Source: DATKAS01 sp963773315
GTDB lineage: Bacteria; Actinomycetota; Acidimicrobiia; Acidimicrobiales; DATKAS01
DNA: 64,000 nt
Reading direction: 5' to 3'
Assembly: GCA_963773315.1 (NCBI GenBank)
Contig: CAVZAF010000002.1
Span: 682,001-746,000, forward strand
Shown here: positions 1-9,145 of the stretch, one piece after another
Layout: each line of letters starts with the position of its first letter
Numbering within the stretch: the first letter of the stretch is position 1
The notes under the pieces: model-generated
Told to the model about the DNA's origin: nothing
Seen by the model: the letters and a program-made list of their open reading frames with translations, nothing else
The model's database searches: none
Made by a program: the position numbers and the translations under genes

Positions 1-461
1 ACCCCGAGGGCATCGCGATGCTCCTCAACGAGCCCGGCTGCACGCTCGGCCTGTCCGATGCGGGCGCACACGTCGGTCAGCTGTGCGACGCCCCGTTGCC
101 CACCGACCTCCTCGGCAACTGGGTCCGCGAGCGAGAGGTGCTCTCGCTCGAGGGCGCAGTCCACAAGCTGACGCAAGAGCCGGCCGAGCTCTTCGGGTTC
201 GCCGACCGCGGCGTGCTCCGCCCCGGTGCGTTCGCCGACGTCACCGTGTTCGATCCCACTGCGGTCGGCCCGGGACCCGTGCGCCGCGTCCGCGACTTCC
301 CGGCCGACACCGAGCGCCTCACCGCAGATCAGCCGACCGGCGTCCGTCACGTGCTGGTCAACGGCGTGGCCATCCGTGTCGACGGCGAGCAGCTCGGCGC
401 CGACACACTCCCGGGCCGTGTCGTCAGCCCGGCCGATCGCAACGAAAGGACGGTGCGATGA
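1..461 (+). CDS. N-acyl-D-amino-acid deacylase / amidohydrolase family, C-terminal part
   Basis: This is the 3' end of a gene that begins before the window; the frame is open from base 3 (PEGIAMLLNEPGC...). The segment GLSDAGAHVGQLCDA is the conserved metal-ligand region (SDAGAH) of the D-aminoacylase branch of amidohydrolases. The tail LRPGAFADVTVFDP is the typical C-terminal strand that folds back onto the composite domain. Family members hydrolyse N-acyl-D-amino acids or related cyclic amides in the cytoplasm, but the substrate cannot be told from this fragment. The stop codon overlaps the start of the next gene (ATGA), so translation is probably coupled to the aldo/keto reductase. Confidence 0.85.
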   Translation, partial: PEGIAMLLNEPGCTLGLSDAGAHVGQLCDAPLPTDLLGNWVREREVLSLEGAVHKLTQEPAELFGFADRGVLRPGAFADVTVFDPTAVGPGPVRRVRDFPADTERLTADQPTGVRHVLVNGVAIRVDGEQLGADTLPGRVVSPADRNERTVR

Positions 462-1433
462 AGTACCGCAAGCTCGGAACGACTGGCATGGACGTGAGCC
501 CGATCTGCCTCGGGTGCATGAGCTTCGGCGTCGCCGAGTCGCGGTGGCCATCCCTGGTCGCTCGACGCGGACGCCGCACGTTCGTTCATCGAGCGGTCGA
601 TCGAGGCGGGCATCAACTTCTTCGACACTGCGAACGTCTACTCGGACGGCACCAGCGAGGAGATCGTCGGCCGCGCCGCTCGCCGAGTGCGCACGCCGCG
701 ACGAGATCGTGCTCGCGACGAAGCTCTACGGCGTCATGCGCCAAGGCCCGAACGGGCGCGGCCTCTCGCGCAAGGCGGTCATGCACGAGATCGACGCAGA
801 GCCTCCGCCGGCTCGGCACCGACTACGTCGATCTGTACCAGATCCATCGCTGGGACTCCCGCACGCCGATCGAAGAGACGATGGAGGCGCTGCACGACGT
901 GGTGAAGGCCGGGAAGGCGCGCTACATCGGCGCGTCGTCGATGTGGGCCTGGCAGTTCTCGAAGGCTCAGCACGTGGCTGAGCTTCACGGCTGGACGAAG
1001 TTCGTCTCGATGCAGAACCACTACAACCTCGTGTACCGGGAGGAGGAGCGCGAGATGCTCCCGCTGTGCGTCGACCAGGGCGTCGGCGTCATCCCGTGGA
1101 GTCCGCTCGCCCGCGGCCTGCTCACCCGCGATCGCGGGCACGTCGACCGATCGATCCGAGACCGACGAGTTCGGAAGCAGCCTCTACGCGAACGCCGATG
1201 CGGGGATCATCGAGGCCGTTGCCAAGATCGCCGCCGACCGGGGCGTGTCGCGGGCGCAGATCGCGCTCGCCTGGGTCTCGAAGCATCCGGCGGTCACCGC
1301 GCCGATCGTCGGAGTCACGAAGCCGAACCAGCTCGAAGACGCGATCGCGTCGGTCGACATCGAGCTCACGGCCGACGAGATCTCGGCGCTCGAGTCGCCC
1401 TACACGCCTCAGCCCGTGCAGGGGTTCGCGTGA
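458..1433 (+). CDS. Aldo/keto reductase (frame broken by indels)
   Basis: Start MKYRKLGTTGMDVSPICLGCMSFG and later pieces INFFDTANVY, VDLYQIHRWD, SMQNHYNLVYREEE and GVIPWSPLARGLL are classic NADPH-dependent aldo/keto reductase segments (the Asp and Tyr of FFDTANVY are catalytic). The expected length of about 325 residues is reached only by reading across roughly four one-base indels, near 550, 676, 795 and 1139. Each resolves at a codon third position (for example CG-g/t, GC-c/g, GC-a/g, GG-g/c), so the gene is probably intact in the real genome. Its ATG overlaps the upstream stop (ATGA). It reduces carbonyls; the substrate is unknown. The neighbouring acyl-CoA ligase and dioxygenases suggest a catabolic operon. 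Confidence 0.85.
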
Positions 1434-1478
1434 CGTACGTTGGTCTGCTGTCCGAGGCAACCGAGCCGGGGGGTCGGC

Positions 1479-3104
1479 ATGCAGGTCCACTTCGCGAACA
1501 TCTGGGAGGACGATCGCCGACGAGGTCGGTGAGCGCACCGCCCTGATCCACGGAGACGAGCGAGTGTCGTGGCGTCGAGCACGACGACCAAGCGGCACGC
1601 CTCGCGCAGGCATTCGTCGAGCTCGGCCTGCAGCCCGACTCCAAGGTCGCGCTCTACCTGTACAACGGCATCGAGTACGTGACCGCGCAGTACGCAGCGT
1701 TCAAGATCCGCGGCGTCCCGATCAACGTCAACTACCGGTACAGCGAAGGCGAGCTGCTCTACCTGCTCGACAACTCCGACGCCGAGGTCCTCTGCTTCCA
1801 CTCGAGCCTCGGCGATCGCGTCGAGCGAAGGTGCTGCCGAAGGCCGAGAAGCTCCGCGCGGTGATCGAGGTCGACGATGCCGCCTCAGGTGTCGACAGTG
1901 AGCACGTCGACGGCGCGTTGCGATGGCACGACGTGCTGGCTTCGCACGAGCCCGCGGCCCGCATCGAGGGTCAGCCCGAAGACATCTACATGCTCTACAC
2001 GGGCGGCACGACCGGCATGCCGAAGGGCGTGATGTACACGCACGGCATCTTCCCGATCGCGATCGCCGGCTTCGGCGCGGCGATCTCGGGCCTGACGCCT
2101 CCGACGAACGTCGACGAGCTCCTGGCGCTCGGCGACCAGCTCGACGCGCCGCCCGTGTGGCTTGCCGCGTGCCCCCAGATGCACGGCACGGGGATGTGGC
2201 TCGGCACGATGGCGCCGCTGCTGCTCCAGGGATCGGTCGTGACGCTGACGAATCGCTCGTTCGATGCCCACGAGCTGTGGCAGGCGGTCGAGCGCGAGGG
2301 CGTGAGTGCGGTCGTCATCGTCGGCGACGCGTTCGCGAAGCCGATGCTCCGTGCACTCGACGAGAAGGGCTACGAAGCTCCCTCGCTGAAGACGATCGTG
2401 TCGTCGGGGGTGATGTGGTCGACCGAGGTGAAGGAGGGGTTGCTGAAGCACCTCGACGTCACGCTCTACGACGGCCTCGGCTCCACCGAGGGCTCGATGG
2501 GCACGACGATCAGCACGCGAGCGGGAGTCGGCACGACAGCGAAGTTCACGACCAACCCCTCGGTGAAGGTCGTGACCGAGGACGGCCGCGAGGTCGAGCC
2601 CGGTTCTGACGAGATCGGGATGGTCGCCGCCCTCGAGCGCGTCGCTCGGCTACTTCAAGGATCCCGAGAAGTCCGCCCGCACGTTCATGGTGATCGACGG
2701 CGTGCCGCACTCGCTTGCCCGGAGACTGGGCGAAGGTCGCCGCCGACGGGTCACTGATCCTGTTGGGCCGGGGGTCGAACTGCATCAACACAGGCGGTGA
2801 GAAGGTCTTCCCCGAAGAGGTCGAGGAGGCGGTCAAGGCGAACCCGGCGGTGTACGACTGCCTCGTCGTCGGGGTGCCCGACGAGCGCTTCGGTGAGCGG
2901 ATCGTCGCGGTGGCGTCGCTGCAGCCGGGCGCGTCGGCGGACGAGGCGTCGATCATCGAGGTCGCCACCGAGCACATCGCTCGCTACAAGCTGCCCAAGA
3001 GCGTGATCATCGTCGACCGGGTGCAGCGGGCAGCCAACGGCAAGGCCGACTATCCGTGGGCGAGAGAGGTCGCGAGGACCGGAGCAGCCGCGGAGCCTGC
3101 GTGA
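1479..3104 (+). CDS. Acyl-CoA synthetase, AMP-forming, FadD-like (frame broken by indels)
   Basis: ANL-superfamily adenylating enzyme: it activates a carboxylic acid with ATP and loads it on CoA. Visible motifs in order: P-loop MLYTGGTTGMPKGV (about 1990), GLGSTEGS (about 2480), and the C-terminal GDWAKVAADGSLILLGRG plus INTGGEKVFPEEVEEA hinge/A8 region (about 2725-2835). The final Lys is in NGKADYPWA. Total about 540 residues, normal for the family. Frame breaks near 1510, 1573, 1830, 2645 and 2715 resolve mostly at wobble positions; near 1830 one base appears to be missing. Closest by eye to the mycobacterial FadD3/FadD17-type acyl-CoA ligases used for steroid or fatty-acid side products. 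Its TGA overlaps the GTG of the next gene (GTGA). Confidence 0.85.
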
Positions 3105-3880
3105 ACGACGCGACGACGCTTCCGCCGCCCCGGTCGGCCGACGACCTCGACGCCGCAGACCGCGACCTCGACGAGGTCGGCGTCGCCGTCATCACCGGCG
3201 TGCTCGACCCCGCGGCGACTGCCGACGTGCACGCTCGCTTGCTCGACGCGGCCGATCGGTCCGACCTCGTCGGCATCCCGACGCGGGGCTACGCCTTCGA
3301 CTTCGACGAGAAGAACCGCCGCGTGTTCATGCTGATCGCGTGGGATGCGGTGTTCGTCGAGCTCATCAGGCATCCGCTCGCACTCCGGTACGTGAAGCGC
3401 ACGATCGGCGACTTCCTGATCTCGAACTTCAGCGCCAACATCACGGGGCCGGGTGCCGGGGGCATGTACCTGCACGCCGACCAGTACTACGTGCCGCAGC
3501 CGTGGGGACCGGCGCCGTTCGCCGTGAATGTCGCGTGGATGCTCGACGACTTCACCGACGACAACGGCGCGACGCGGGTCATCCCCGGCAGCCACCGCGT
3601 GCTGCCTGACTTCACTGCGTCAGTCGACACCGTGCCGGTCGAGGGCCCGGCCGGCAGCATCATGGTGATGGACGGTCGGCTCTGGCATCAGACCGGCCAC
3701 AATCGAACCGGCTCGGTACACCGAGCCGGCCTCTTCGGGTACTACGTCCAACCCTGGATCCGGCCGCAGATCAACTGGAACGCCGCGCTCCCGCCCGAGG
3801 TTGCTGCCGGCTTCGACCCTGCGTTCCGCGAGATGCTCGGTCTCGACCATGGCCTGACCGCGATCCCCACGGGCCGATGA
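3101..3880 (+). CDS. Phytanoyl-CoA dioxygenase (PhyH) family protein, tandem copy 1
   Basis: Fe(II)/2-oxoglutarate oxygenase fold. The iron triad is visible: H125 and D127 in YLHADQYY, H196 in GRLWHQTGH, with R208 in VHRAG as likely 2-oxoglutarate ligand. Intact, 259 residues from a GTG at 3101; the ORF is open further upstream, but this GTG overlaps the previous stop (GTGA), which decides the start. It shares SANITGPG, PQPW and LDDFTD-NGATR blocks with the next gene, so the two are tandem paralogues. PhyH enzymes hydroxylate acyl-CoAs or small natural products; position right after an acyl-CoA ligase fits alpha-hydroxylation of a CoA ester, but that is inference. Confidence 0.9.
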   Translation: MNDATTLPPPRSADDLDAADRDLDEVGVAVITGVLDPAATADVHARLLDAADRSDLVGIPTRGYAFDFDEKNRRVFMLIAWDAVFVELIRHPLALRYVKRTIGDFLISNFSANITGPGAGGMYLHADQYYVPQPWGPAPFAVNVAWMLDDFTDDNGATRVIPGSHRVLPDFTASVDTVPVEGPAGSIMVMDGRLWHQTGHNRTGSVHRAGLFGYYVQPWIRPQINWNAALPPEVAAGFDPAFREMLGLDHGLTAIPTGR

Positions 3881-4647
3881 CGACCATCGACCTCGACCGC
3901 GCCGCAGCCGATCTGCGCGACGACGGGCTCTGCATCGTGCCCGGCGCTCTCGACGCCGACACGGTCGCGACCGCGCGCAGTGCCCTGTACGAGGCCGCGG
4001 CGCGCGATCGCGCCGAAGGCCGCGAGGTGAGGTTCGCGCTCGACTACCCGACCGACACGACGAACCAGCGGGTGTGGAACCTCCCGAACCGTCATGAGGT
4101 GTTCTGCGCGCTCGCCGAGCACCCGGCCGCGCTCGCGCTCGTCAAGGGCACGCTCGGCTGGCCCGCGCTGCTGTCGAACATCAGCGCCAACATCACCGGC
4201 CCCGGCGGCGGTGAGATGGTGCTGCACGCGGATCAGCTCTACATGCCGCAGCCGTGGTCGGGGGTGCAGGGCATCAACGTGCTGTGGTGTCTCGACGACT
4301 TCACGGACGAGAACGGGGCGACACGGTTCGTTCCCGGCAGTCACGAGCACAATCGCGCACCCGCGGGCGATGATCAGGGCGCGCACACCGTCGCCATCGA
4401 GGCGCCTGCGGGATCGATGGTCGTGATGGAGGGTCGGGTGTGGCACAAGACGGGGAACAACCGCACCGTCGACGAGCGCCGGGCGGGCGTGTTCGCCTGG
4501 TACACGATCCCGATCTACCGACCGCAGGAGAACTGGTTCCTCGCGCTCGACGATGACGTCGTCGACTCGGCATCCGATGACCTGCTCGTGCTGTTCGGTT
4601 ACAAGGCGTTCGGCCTCGGATTGGTGAACGGCGCGTCTCCCCGCTGA
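3877..4647 (+). CDS. Phytanoyl-CoA dioxygenase (PhyH) family protein, tandem copy 2
   Basis: Second intact PhyH-type oxygenase, 256 residues, starting with an ATGA overlap with copy 1, so the two are translationally coupled and may form a heteromer or act in sequence. Iron ligands H117, D119 (VLHADQLY) and H190 (GRVWHKTG) are present, and R202 lies in the ERRAG stretch. The region NISANITGPG...MPQPW is nearly the same as in copy 1, whereas the first 90 residues differ more. It is the last gene of the plus-strand run: a hairpin with a T-run follows about 125 bases downstream. Confidence 0.9.
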   Translation: MTTIDLDRAAADLRDDGLCIVPGALDADTVATARSALYEAAARDRAEGREVRFALDYPTDTTNQRVWNLPNRHEVFCALAEHPAALALVKGTLGWPALLSNISANITGPGGGEMVLHADQLYMPQPWSGVQGINVLWCLDDFTDENGATRFVPGSHEHNRAPAGDDQGAHTVAIEAPAGSMVVMEGRVWHKTGNNRTVDERRAGVFAWYTIPIYRPQENWFLALDDDVVDSASDDLLVLFGYKAFGLGLVNGASPR

Positions 4648-4649
4648 GC

Positions 4650-4790
4650 TCACTCGAGGCGCTCGGTCGGCTTCACGTGCACACGGTCGGGTGCTTGTCT
4701 GCCCACGGGGAGGATCAGCAGCGTGATCGCAATCGCCACGACGGGTCGCTTTCCCAACGAACTCGGCTGGAAAGCCCGCCACATCTGGCG
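4650..4790 (-). other. Possible remnant of a membrane-protein 3' end
   Basis: The 175-base gap after the dioxygenase pair has an open minus-strand frame that ends in a hydrophobic segment and charged tail (VVAIAITLLILPVGRQ followed by ...VHVKPTERLE and a stop at 4650). This resembles the C-terminus of an ABC-type permease, but nothing recognisable precedes it and no start is visible. It may be a relic or chance. A terminator hairpin overlaps its upstream edge. Confidence 0.2.
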
Positions 4791-4796
4791 GGTTTT
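4771..4796. terminator. Bidirectional intrinsic terminator
   Basis: AAAG, then a 7-bp perfect stem CCCGCCA / TGGCGGG around a CATC loop, then TTTT. The A-run before and the T-run after make it work on both strands. It sits between the convergent dioxygenase operon (ends 4647) and the DinB-fold gene (ends 4823). Confidence 0.8.
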
Positions 4797-4822
4797 CAAA
4801 CCAGAACGAGGCGGGGGTGGGC

Positions 4823-5653
4823 CTACAACGTCTTGTCGAAGACCTCACCGAGGCCCTCGAACAGCCAGCGGTCGTCGTCGGTGCCCGGAGGCGTGAAGGG
4901 CGCGCGGAAGCTGAGCTGCTCGAGCACGTCGACTGCATCTCCCGCGAGCACGACTGCACCCGCGGGTGGCACGCCCCGGTGGATGCGCACAACCGGACCC
5001 GCCTCGATCACCGCGCTGACGTCGGGACTGGTCGTCTCGAGCGCGATCGCGCCGCAGCGCGTCGACCCGGTGCTCGCCTGGAACGAGGGCCCGAGCGCGC
5101 CGGCGTACAACAGGCATGCCTCGAGCTCGGCGTCGTCGATGACGGGATCGAGCCCGAGCGGGATCACCACATCGCGCTCGTGCACCCACGAGTCCCAGAG
5201 CGCGTGGATCGCAACGAGGCCGATCGCGATGTGGCCAGGGGGAGCCTCGGCGAGCACATCCCAGTTGTCCACCGACGACAGCGCGTCGGCCAGGGCCTGG
5301 TTGCCCTGTACGAATTCCGCGAGCGTGTCGGCTGGCGCTGTGCCTTGCGCCGCGGCGACGAGCTCAGCCGGCGACGCGACCGGATCGAAGCCGAGCAAGT
5401 ACCGCGTGGGCTCGCCGGCGAGCCCTTGATTGATCGAGTGGGCCCAGAACCGGTTCGTGGACGCGAGGTGGATGATCACGTCCTGCACCGACCAGCCCTC
5501 GCAGCGGCTCGGCGTCGCCCATTGGTCGGCGTCGAGGCCGGCAAGGGTCGCGGCGAGCCGGTCGCGCTGACCGGTCACCGTCGCGGCGATCCCATTCACC
5601 ATCGGCGTCAGCCGCACGAGGGGCTCAGTGTCGTAGCGAGGCGTGATCTTCAT
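4823..5653 (-). CDS. Maleylpyruvate isomerase-like (mycothiol-dependent, DinB fold) protein
   Basis: Intact, 276 residues. The N-terminal half has the DinB/MDMPI four-helix pattern: TLAGLDADQWATPSRCEGWSVQDVIIHL, where the CxGWxVxDxxxHL block holds a metal-ligand His, followed by HALWDSWVHERDV with the other His ligands. The C-terminal half is the small MDMPI_C-type domain. Such proteins bind a divalent metal and often mycothiol, and act as isomerases or transferases in detoxification. It begins with ATG in an ATGA overlap with the upstream SDR, so they form one minus-strand operon. The specific reaction is unknown. Confidence 0.8.
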   Translation of the reverse strand: MKITPRYDTEPLVRLTPMVNGIAATVTGQRDRLAATLAGLDADQWATPSRCEGWSVQDVIIHLASTNRFWAHSINQGLAGEPTRYLLGFDPVASPAELVAAAQGTAPADTLAEFVQGNQALADALSSVDNWDVLAEAPPGHIAIGLVAIHALWDSWVHERDVVIPLGLDPVIDDAELEACLLYAGALGPSFQASTGSTRCGAIALETTSPDVSAVIEAGPVVRIHRGVPPAGAVVLAGDAVDVLEQLSFRAPFTPPGTDDDRWLFEGLGEVFDKTL

Positions 5654-6577
5654 GAGGGCAGCCTGACATGAGCGAGCTTCTCGCTTGCGGCCCAGAGCTG
5701 CGACGCCATTTCGGGATCGACCGCGTACGTCATGACGCCGAGAGGGGGTGATCCGAACTCGATGTTGAGCGCGTCGCTGGGCTCGACGAGCGGGGCGATG
5801 TCACAGTCCTGCGCGTACAGGCCACCGAGGCCGTCGAGCTTCGGGCTGCACGCGCACCACACGCTCGTCGCCGCTCCTTGTCCGACGGTCTTGCGCGACT
5901 TCGACGGATCGATGACGGCGTCGCCGTTCTCGTCGACGAGCCCGAACGCGGTGAGCACCTCGGGCGGCGTGTACCGCTTGAAGTTGCTGTCGACGATCGT
6001 GCCCGGGTGGAGAGAGAACGCGCGGATGTTCTCGTCGCGTCCGCGCTCGTCGACGGCGACCGCGTGGAGGATGTTCGCTGTCTTCGACTGGCCATACGAG
6101 AGCACAGGGTCATAGTCGCGGCGCTCGAACATGAGGTCGTCGAGCACGACCGGTGACGCGCGATGGGCCCACGACGACACGGCCACGACGCGCGCGCCCT
6201 CGGCGGCGCGGAGCGCGGTCCACAGCCGGCAGGTGAGCTGGAAGTGCCCGAGGTGGTTCGTCGTGAAGACCGACTCGTACCCGCGTTCGTCGCGAGTCAA
6301 CGGCGCGCCCCCGATTCCAGCGCTGTTCACCAGCAGGTGGAGCGGTCGGCCGGACGCGAGGAACCGAGCGGCGAAGATGTCAATGGTCTTGGGCACCATC
6401 AGATCCATCGCCCTGATCTCGACGTCGAGCCCAGCCAAGGTGTCGGCAGCGGCATGCGCCGCCCGTGACGATCGCGGTCTTCCCCGTCAGATCGATGCCT
6501 GCGATCACCTCGTCCGGGGTCGAAGCGGCGCCGAACACGGAGCCGAGCGGTGCTTGGGGGGCGCTCATGGGAGGCAT
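5650..6577 (-). pseudogene. Short-chain dehydrogenase with an internal deletion and frameshift
   Basis: The N-terminus (MSAPQAPLGSVFG...IDLTGKTAIVTGG) is in one frame and the rest (LAGLDVEIRAMDL, NSAGIGGAPL, VAVSSWAHR, YGQSKTANIL) in another. Between VTGG and the LAGLDVE block about 23-25 residues are missing, including the GxxxGIG glycines and most of helix A and strand 2, so the cofactor site is destroyed as written. Unlike the other frame breaks this is a real gap at about 6455, not a wobble indel. The catalytic YxxxK (YGQSK) survives. It resembles retinol-dehydrogenase-type SDRs. Either a true pseudogene or a collapsed assembly. Possible starts are 6577 or 6568. Confidence 0.75.
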
Positions 6578-6588
6578 ACTCGCCGATT

Positions 6589-7485
6589 GTGACGCGCTCA
6601 GCCGGCGGACTCGACCCTGAACTGCGTGACGCGTACCTCGGTCGGCTGGGGCTCGACGCCGAGCCGCCTTCCGCCGAGGCGCTCAGCCGTCTGCACCGAG
6701 CGCACGTCGAACAGGTGCCCTACGAGACGATGTGGATCCACTCGGGAGACCAGTGGAACATCGATCCCCTCGCGTCGGCGACGCGGGTCGCGCTCCGCGG
6801 TCGGGGTGGATACTGCTTCCAGCTGAACGGCGCGTTCAGTGAGCTCCTCGCGTGCCTCGGCTACGACGTGACTCGCCACGTCGGCGGCGTGCACGGCTCG
6901 GACGGGCCCACTGTCGAAGCGCTCACGAATCACCTGGTCCTCACCGTCTCGGGACTCTCCTCGGCTGAGAACGAGCTCGGCATCTGGTATGTGGACGTCG
7001 GCCTCGGCGATGCGTTGCACGACACTGTGCCGCTCGAGGCTGCGACCTTCCGGCAGGGGCCGTTCACCCTCTCGCTCGAGCGGACCGAGGACGGCGTCGG
7101 TGACTGGCACCTGACCCACGACCCGCTCGGCACCTTCCCCGGCATGAGCTGGCGGATGCGGCCGGCGACGATCGACGAGTTCGCCGAGCGCCACGAGGTG
7201 CTCTCGACCTCCCCCGACTCTGGGTTCGTGCGCATCGCGAGCGCACAACGGCGTGACGCCGTCGGCGTCGACATCATGCGCGGGCTCGTCCTGACACGGG
7301 TGGGGGAGGGCAGCGCGCCGACGGACCCTCTCACGGAGCGCGACGACTGGTTCGCCGCGCTCGCGGACCTCTTCGATCTGCGGTTCGAGGGCGTGCCGCC
7401 CGAGACGCTCGACCGCCTGTGGGCCCGATGCTCCGCTGCCCACGAAGAGGCAGAAGCCGCAGCCTCTATCCTCGGCACCGAGTGA
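6589..7485 (+). CDS. nat: Arylamine N-acetyltransferase
   Basis: Intact, 298 residues from GTG 6589. The Cys-His-Asp triad is clear: C76 in RGRGGYCFQLN, H115 in LTNHLVLTV, D136 in WYVDVGLGD. NAT transfers acetyl from acetyl-CoA to arylamines and hydrazines; in mycobacteria the gene belongs to a sterol-degradation cluster and may act on propionyl-CoA. The usual RGGYCxExN has Gln in place of Glu here. The start is set by the conserved SRLHRAHVEQVPYE region and by the 11-base gap to the divergent SDR. Its TGA overlaps the GTG of the HD-GYP gene. Confidence 0.92.
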   Translation: MTRSAGGLDPELRDAYLGRLGLDAEPPSAEALSRLHRAHVEQVPYETMWIHSGDQWNIDPLASATRVALRGRGGYCFQLNGAFSELLACLGYDVTRHVGGVHGSDGPTVEALTNHLVLTVSGLSSAENELGIWYVDVGLGDALHDTVPLEAATFRQGPFTLSLERTEDGVGDWHLTHDPLGTFPGMSWRMRPATIDEFAERHEVLSTSPDSGFVRIASAQRRDAVGVDIMRGLVLTRVGEGSAPTDPLTERDDWFAALADLFDLRFEGVPPETLDRLWARCSAAHEEAEAAASILGTE

Positions 7486-9059
7486 GCGACGTTCGAGATC
7501 GGCGCCCGATTCGCCTGGCCGAGCTGGTCGCCGCCCTCTCGCTCGGCATCGACCTCGGCTTCGGTCAGCCGATGGAGCACGTGCTCCGCCAATGCCTCAT
7601 CGCGCTCCGGCTCGCCGACGACATCGGCCTCGACGACGAAGACCGAGAGGCCGTCTACTACTCGGCGCTCCTCGTCAACGTCGGATGTCATACCGACGCG
7701 CACGAACAGGCGAAGTGGATGGGCGATGACATCGCGCTGAAGTCGAAGAAGTACGACCCCGAGACCTCGTCCCTCCGGCAGCTCACCGACATGCTCCGCA
7801 TGGTCGGGGCGGGCAGCCCGCCGCTGCACCGCATCCGCACGGGGTTCGCGTTCGCCGTGTCGGGTCGCAAGGAGTTCGACGGGATGATCGCGCAGCACGC
7901 GCGCCTCGCGCGCGTGCTCGGCGAGGAGCTCGACCTCCCGCAGCGGGTGCTCGACGGGCTCGGGGCGTCGTACGAACGATGGGACGGTGAGGGATGGCCG
8001 GGGAAGCTCGCAGGCGAATCGATCCCCATGGCCTCGCGCATCGTGCAGCTCGCAGAGTTCGTCGAGGTCGCGCATCGATCCGACGGTGTCGACGCCGCGA
8101 AGCGCGTGGCGAAGAGTCGATCGGGGACGCAGTTCGACCCTGGTCTCGTGCAGCTGCTCTGTGCGGACGCGGAGAAGCTCCTCGGCGGGCTCGACTCGGC
8201 AGGCTCGTGGGACGCGGTAGTCGACGCGGAGCCGTCCCTGGCGATCGTGCTCACCGAGGACGAGTGTGATGCCGCCCTGCTGGCGATCGCGAACTTCGTG
8301 GACCTGAAGTCGCCGTACACCCTCGGGCATTCGCACGCGGTGGCCGATCTCGCCGCGACCGCGGGGTCGCGGCTCGGCCTCTCGACCGGGGAGGTGCGAT
8401 TGCTCTACCGCGCCGGTCTCGTCCACGACTTCGGTCGGCTCGGCGTCTCGAACGCGATCTGGGACAAGAAGGGATCGCTCGGCGCGGGCGAGTGGGAGCG
8501 TGTGCGCATGTACCCGTACTACGGCGAGCGCATGCTCCAGCAGTCAGAGACGCTCGCGCCCGTCGCGCGAATCGCGGTGCAGCACCGTGAACGGCTCGAC
8601 GGCTCTGGCTATCCGCGTGGTCTGTCGGGCAACGCGATCTCGCGGTCGGCCCGCGTCGTCGGTGCTGCCGACGCCTACCAAGCGATGCGGGAACCGCGGC
8701 CCTACCGTCCAGCGAGGTCTTCGGACGACGCGGCGCGAGAGCTTCGACATGAGGTGCGCGTCGGGCGGCTCGACGGAGACGTCGTCGAGGCCGTGCTCAC
8801 CGCCGCCGGTCACCGCGTCGTGCGGCGGCGGGAGGGACCGGCCGGGCTCACGACTCGGGAGGTCGAGGTGCTGCGGCTCCTTGCCCAGGGCCTTTCGAAC
8901 AAAGACATCGCGGCTCGACTCGTGATCACGCCGAAGACCGCCGGAAACCACATCGAGCACATCTACTCGAAGATCGGCGCCACGAACCGCACTGCCGCGA
9001 GCCTCTTCGCGATGCAACACGGCCTGCTCCCTGAGGAAGGCTTCGCGACTCTGCCCTGA
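7482..9059 (+). CDS. Double HD / HD-GYP phosphohydrolase fused to a LuxR DNA-binding domain
   Basis: 525 residues from a GTG that overlaps the nat stop (GTGA). Residues about 20-200 form a degenerate HD half (DGEGWPG near 170). Residues about 255-440 form a full HD-GYP domain: HSHAVADLA, VHDFGRLG (H315, D316), then QHRERLDGSGYPRG (H368 to G380). Residues 455-515 are a GerE/LuxR helix-turn-helix (LTTREVEVLRLLAQGLSNKDIA). HD-GYP enzymes cleave cyclic di-GMP or related signals. Joining one to a LuxR head suggests direct coupling of nucleotide sensing or turnover to transcription. No receiver or transmembrane segment is seen, so it is cytoplasmic. Confidence 0.9.
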   Translation: MSDVRDRRPIRLAELVAALSLGIDLGFGQPMEHVLRQCLIALRLADDIGLDDEDREAVYYSALLVNVGCHTDAHEQAKWMGDDIALKSKKYDPETSSLRQLTDMLRMVGAGSPPLHRIRTGFAFAVSGRKEFDGMIAQHARLARVLGEELDLPQRVLDGLGASYERWDGEGWPGKLAGESIPMASRIVQLAEFVEVAHRSDGVDAAKRVAKSRSGTQFDPGLVQLLCADAEKLLGGLDSAGSWDAVVDAEPSLAIVLTEDECDAALLAIANFVDLKSPYTLGHSHAVADLAATAGSRLGLSTGEVRLLYRAGLVHDFGRLGVSNAIWDKKGSLGAGEWERVRMYPYYGERMLQQSETLAPVARIAVQHRERLDGSGYPRGLSGNAISRSARVVGAADAYQAMREPRPYRPARSSDDAARELRHEVRVGRLDGDVVEAVLTAAGHRVVRRREGPAGLTTREVEVLRLLAQGLSNKDIAARLVITPKTAGNHIEHIYSKIGATNRTAASLFAMQHGLLPEEGFATLP

Positions 9060-9145
9060 CGAAGATGAGGCGATCCCCTCATGACCGGTGCACCCCGCGT
9101 CCCGCACGCTGATCGCACACCAGTCACGACTCATGAGGAGACGCC

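Noticed and set aside
3742..4992. 416-residue minus-strand frame across the second dioxygenase and the terminator
   Set aside because: Arg/His-rich composition, no recognisable fold, and fully antisense to an intact conserved gene.
6930..8426. 498-residue minus-strand frame opposite nat and the HD-GYP gene
   Set aside because: Spans two well-supported plus-strand genes; low-complexity, charged sequence typical of antisense frames in GC-rich DNA.
9065..9082. ATGAGG/CCTCAT hairpin after the HD-GYP gene as a terminator
   Set aside because: Only six pairs and no T-run.
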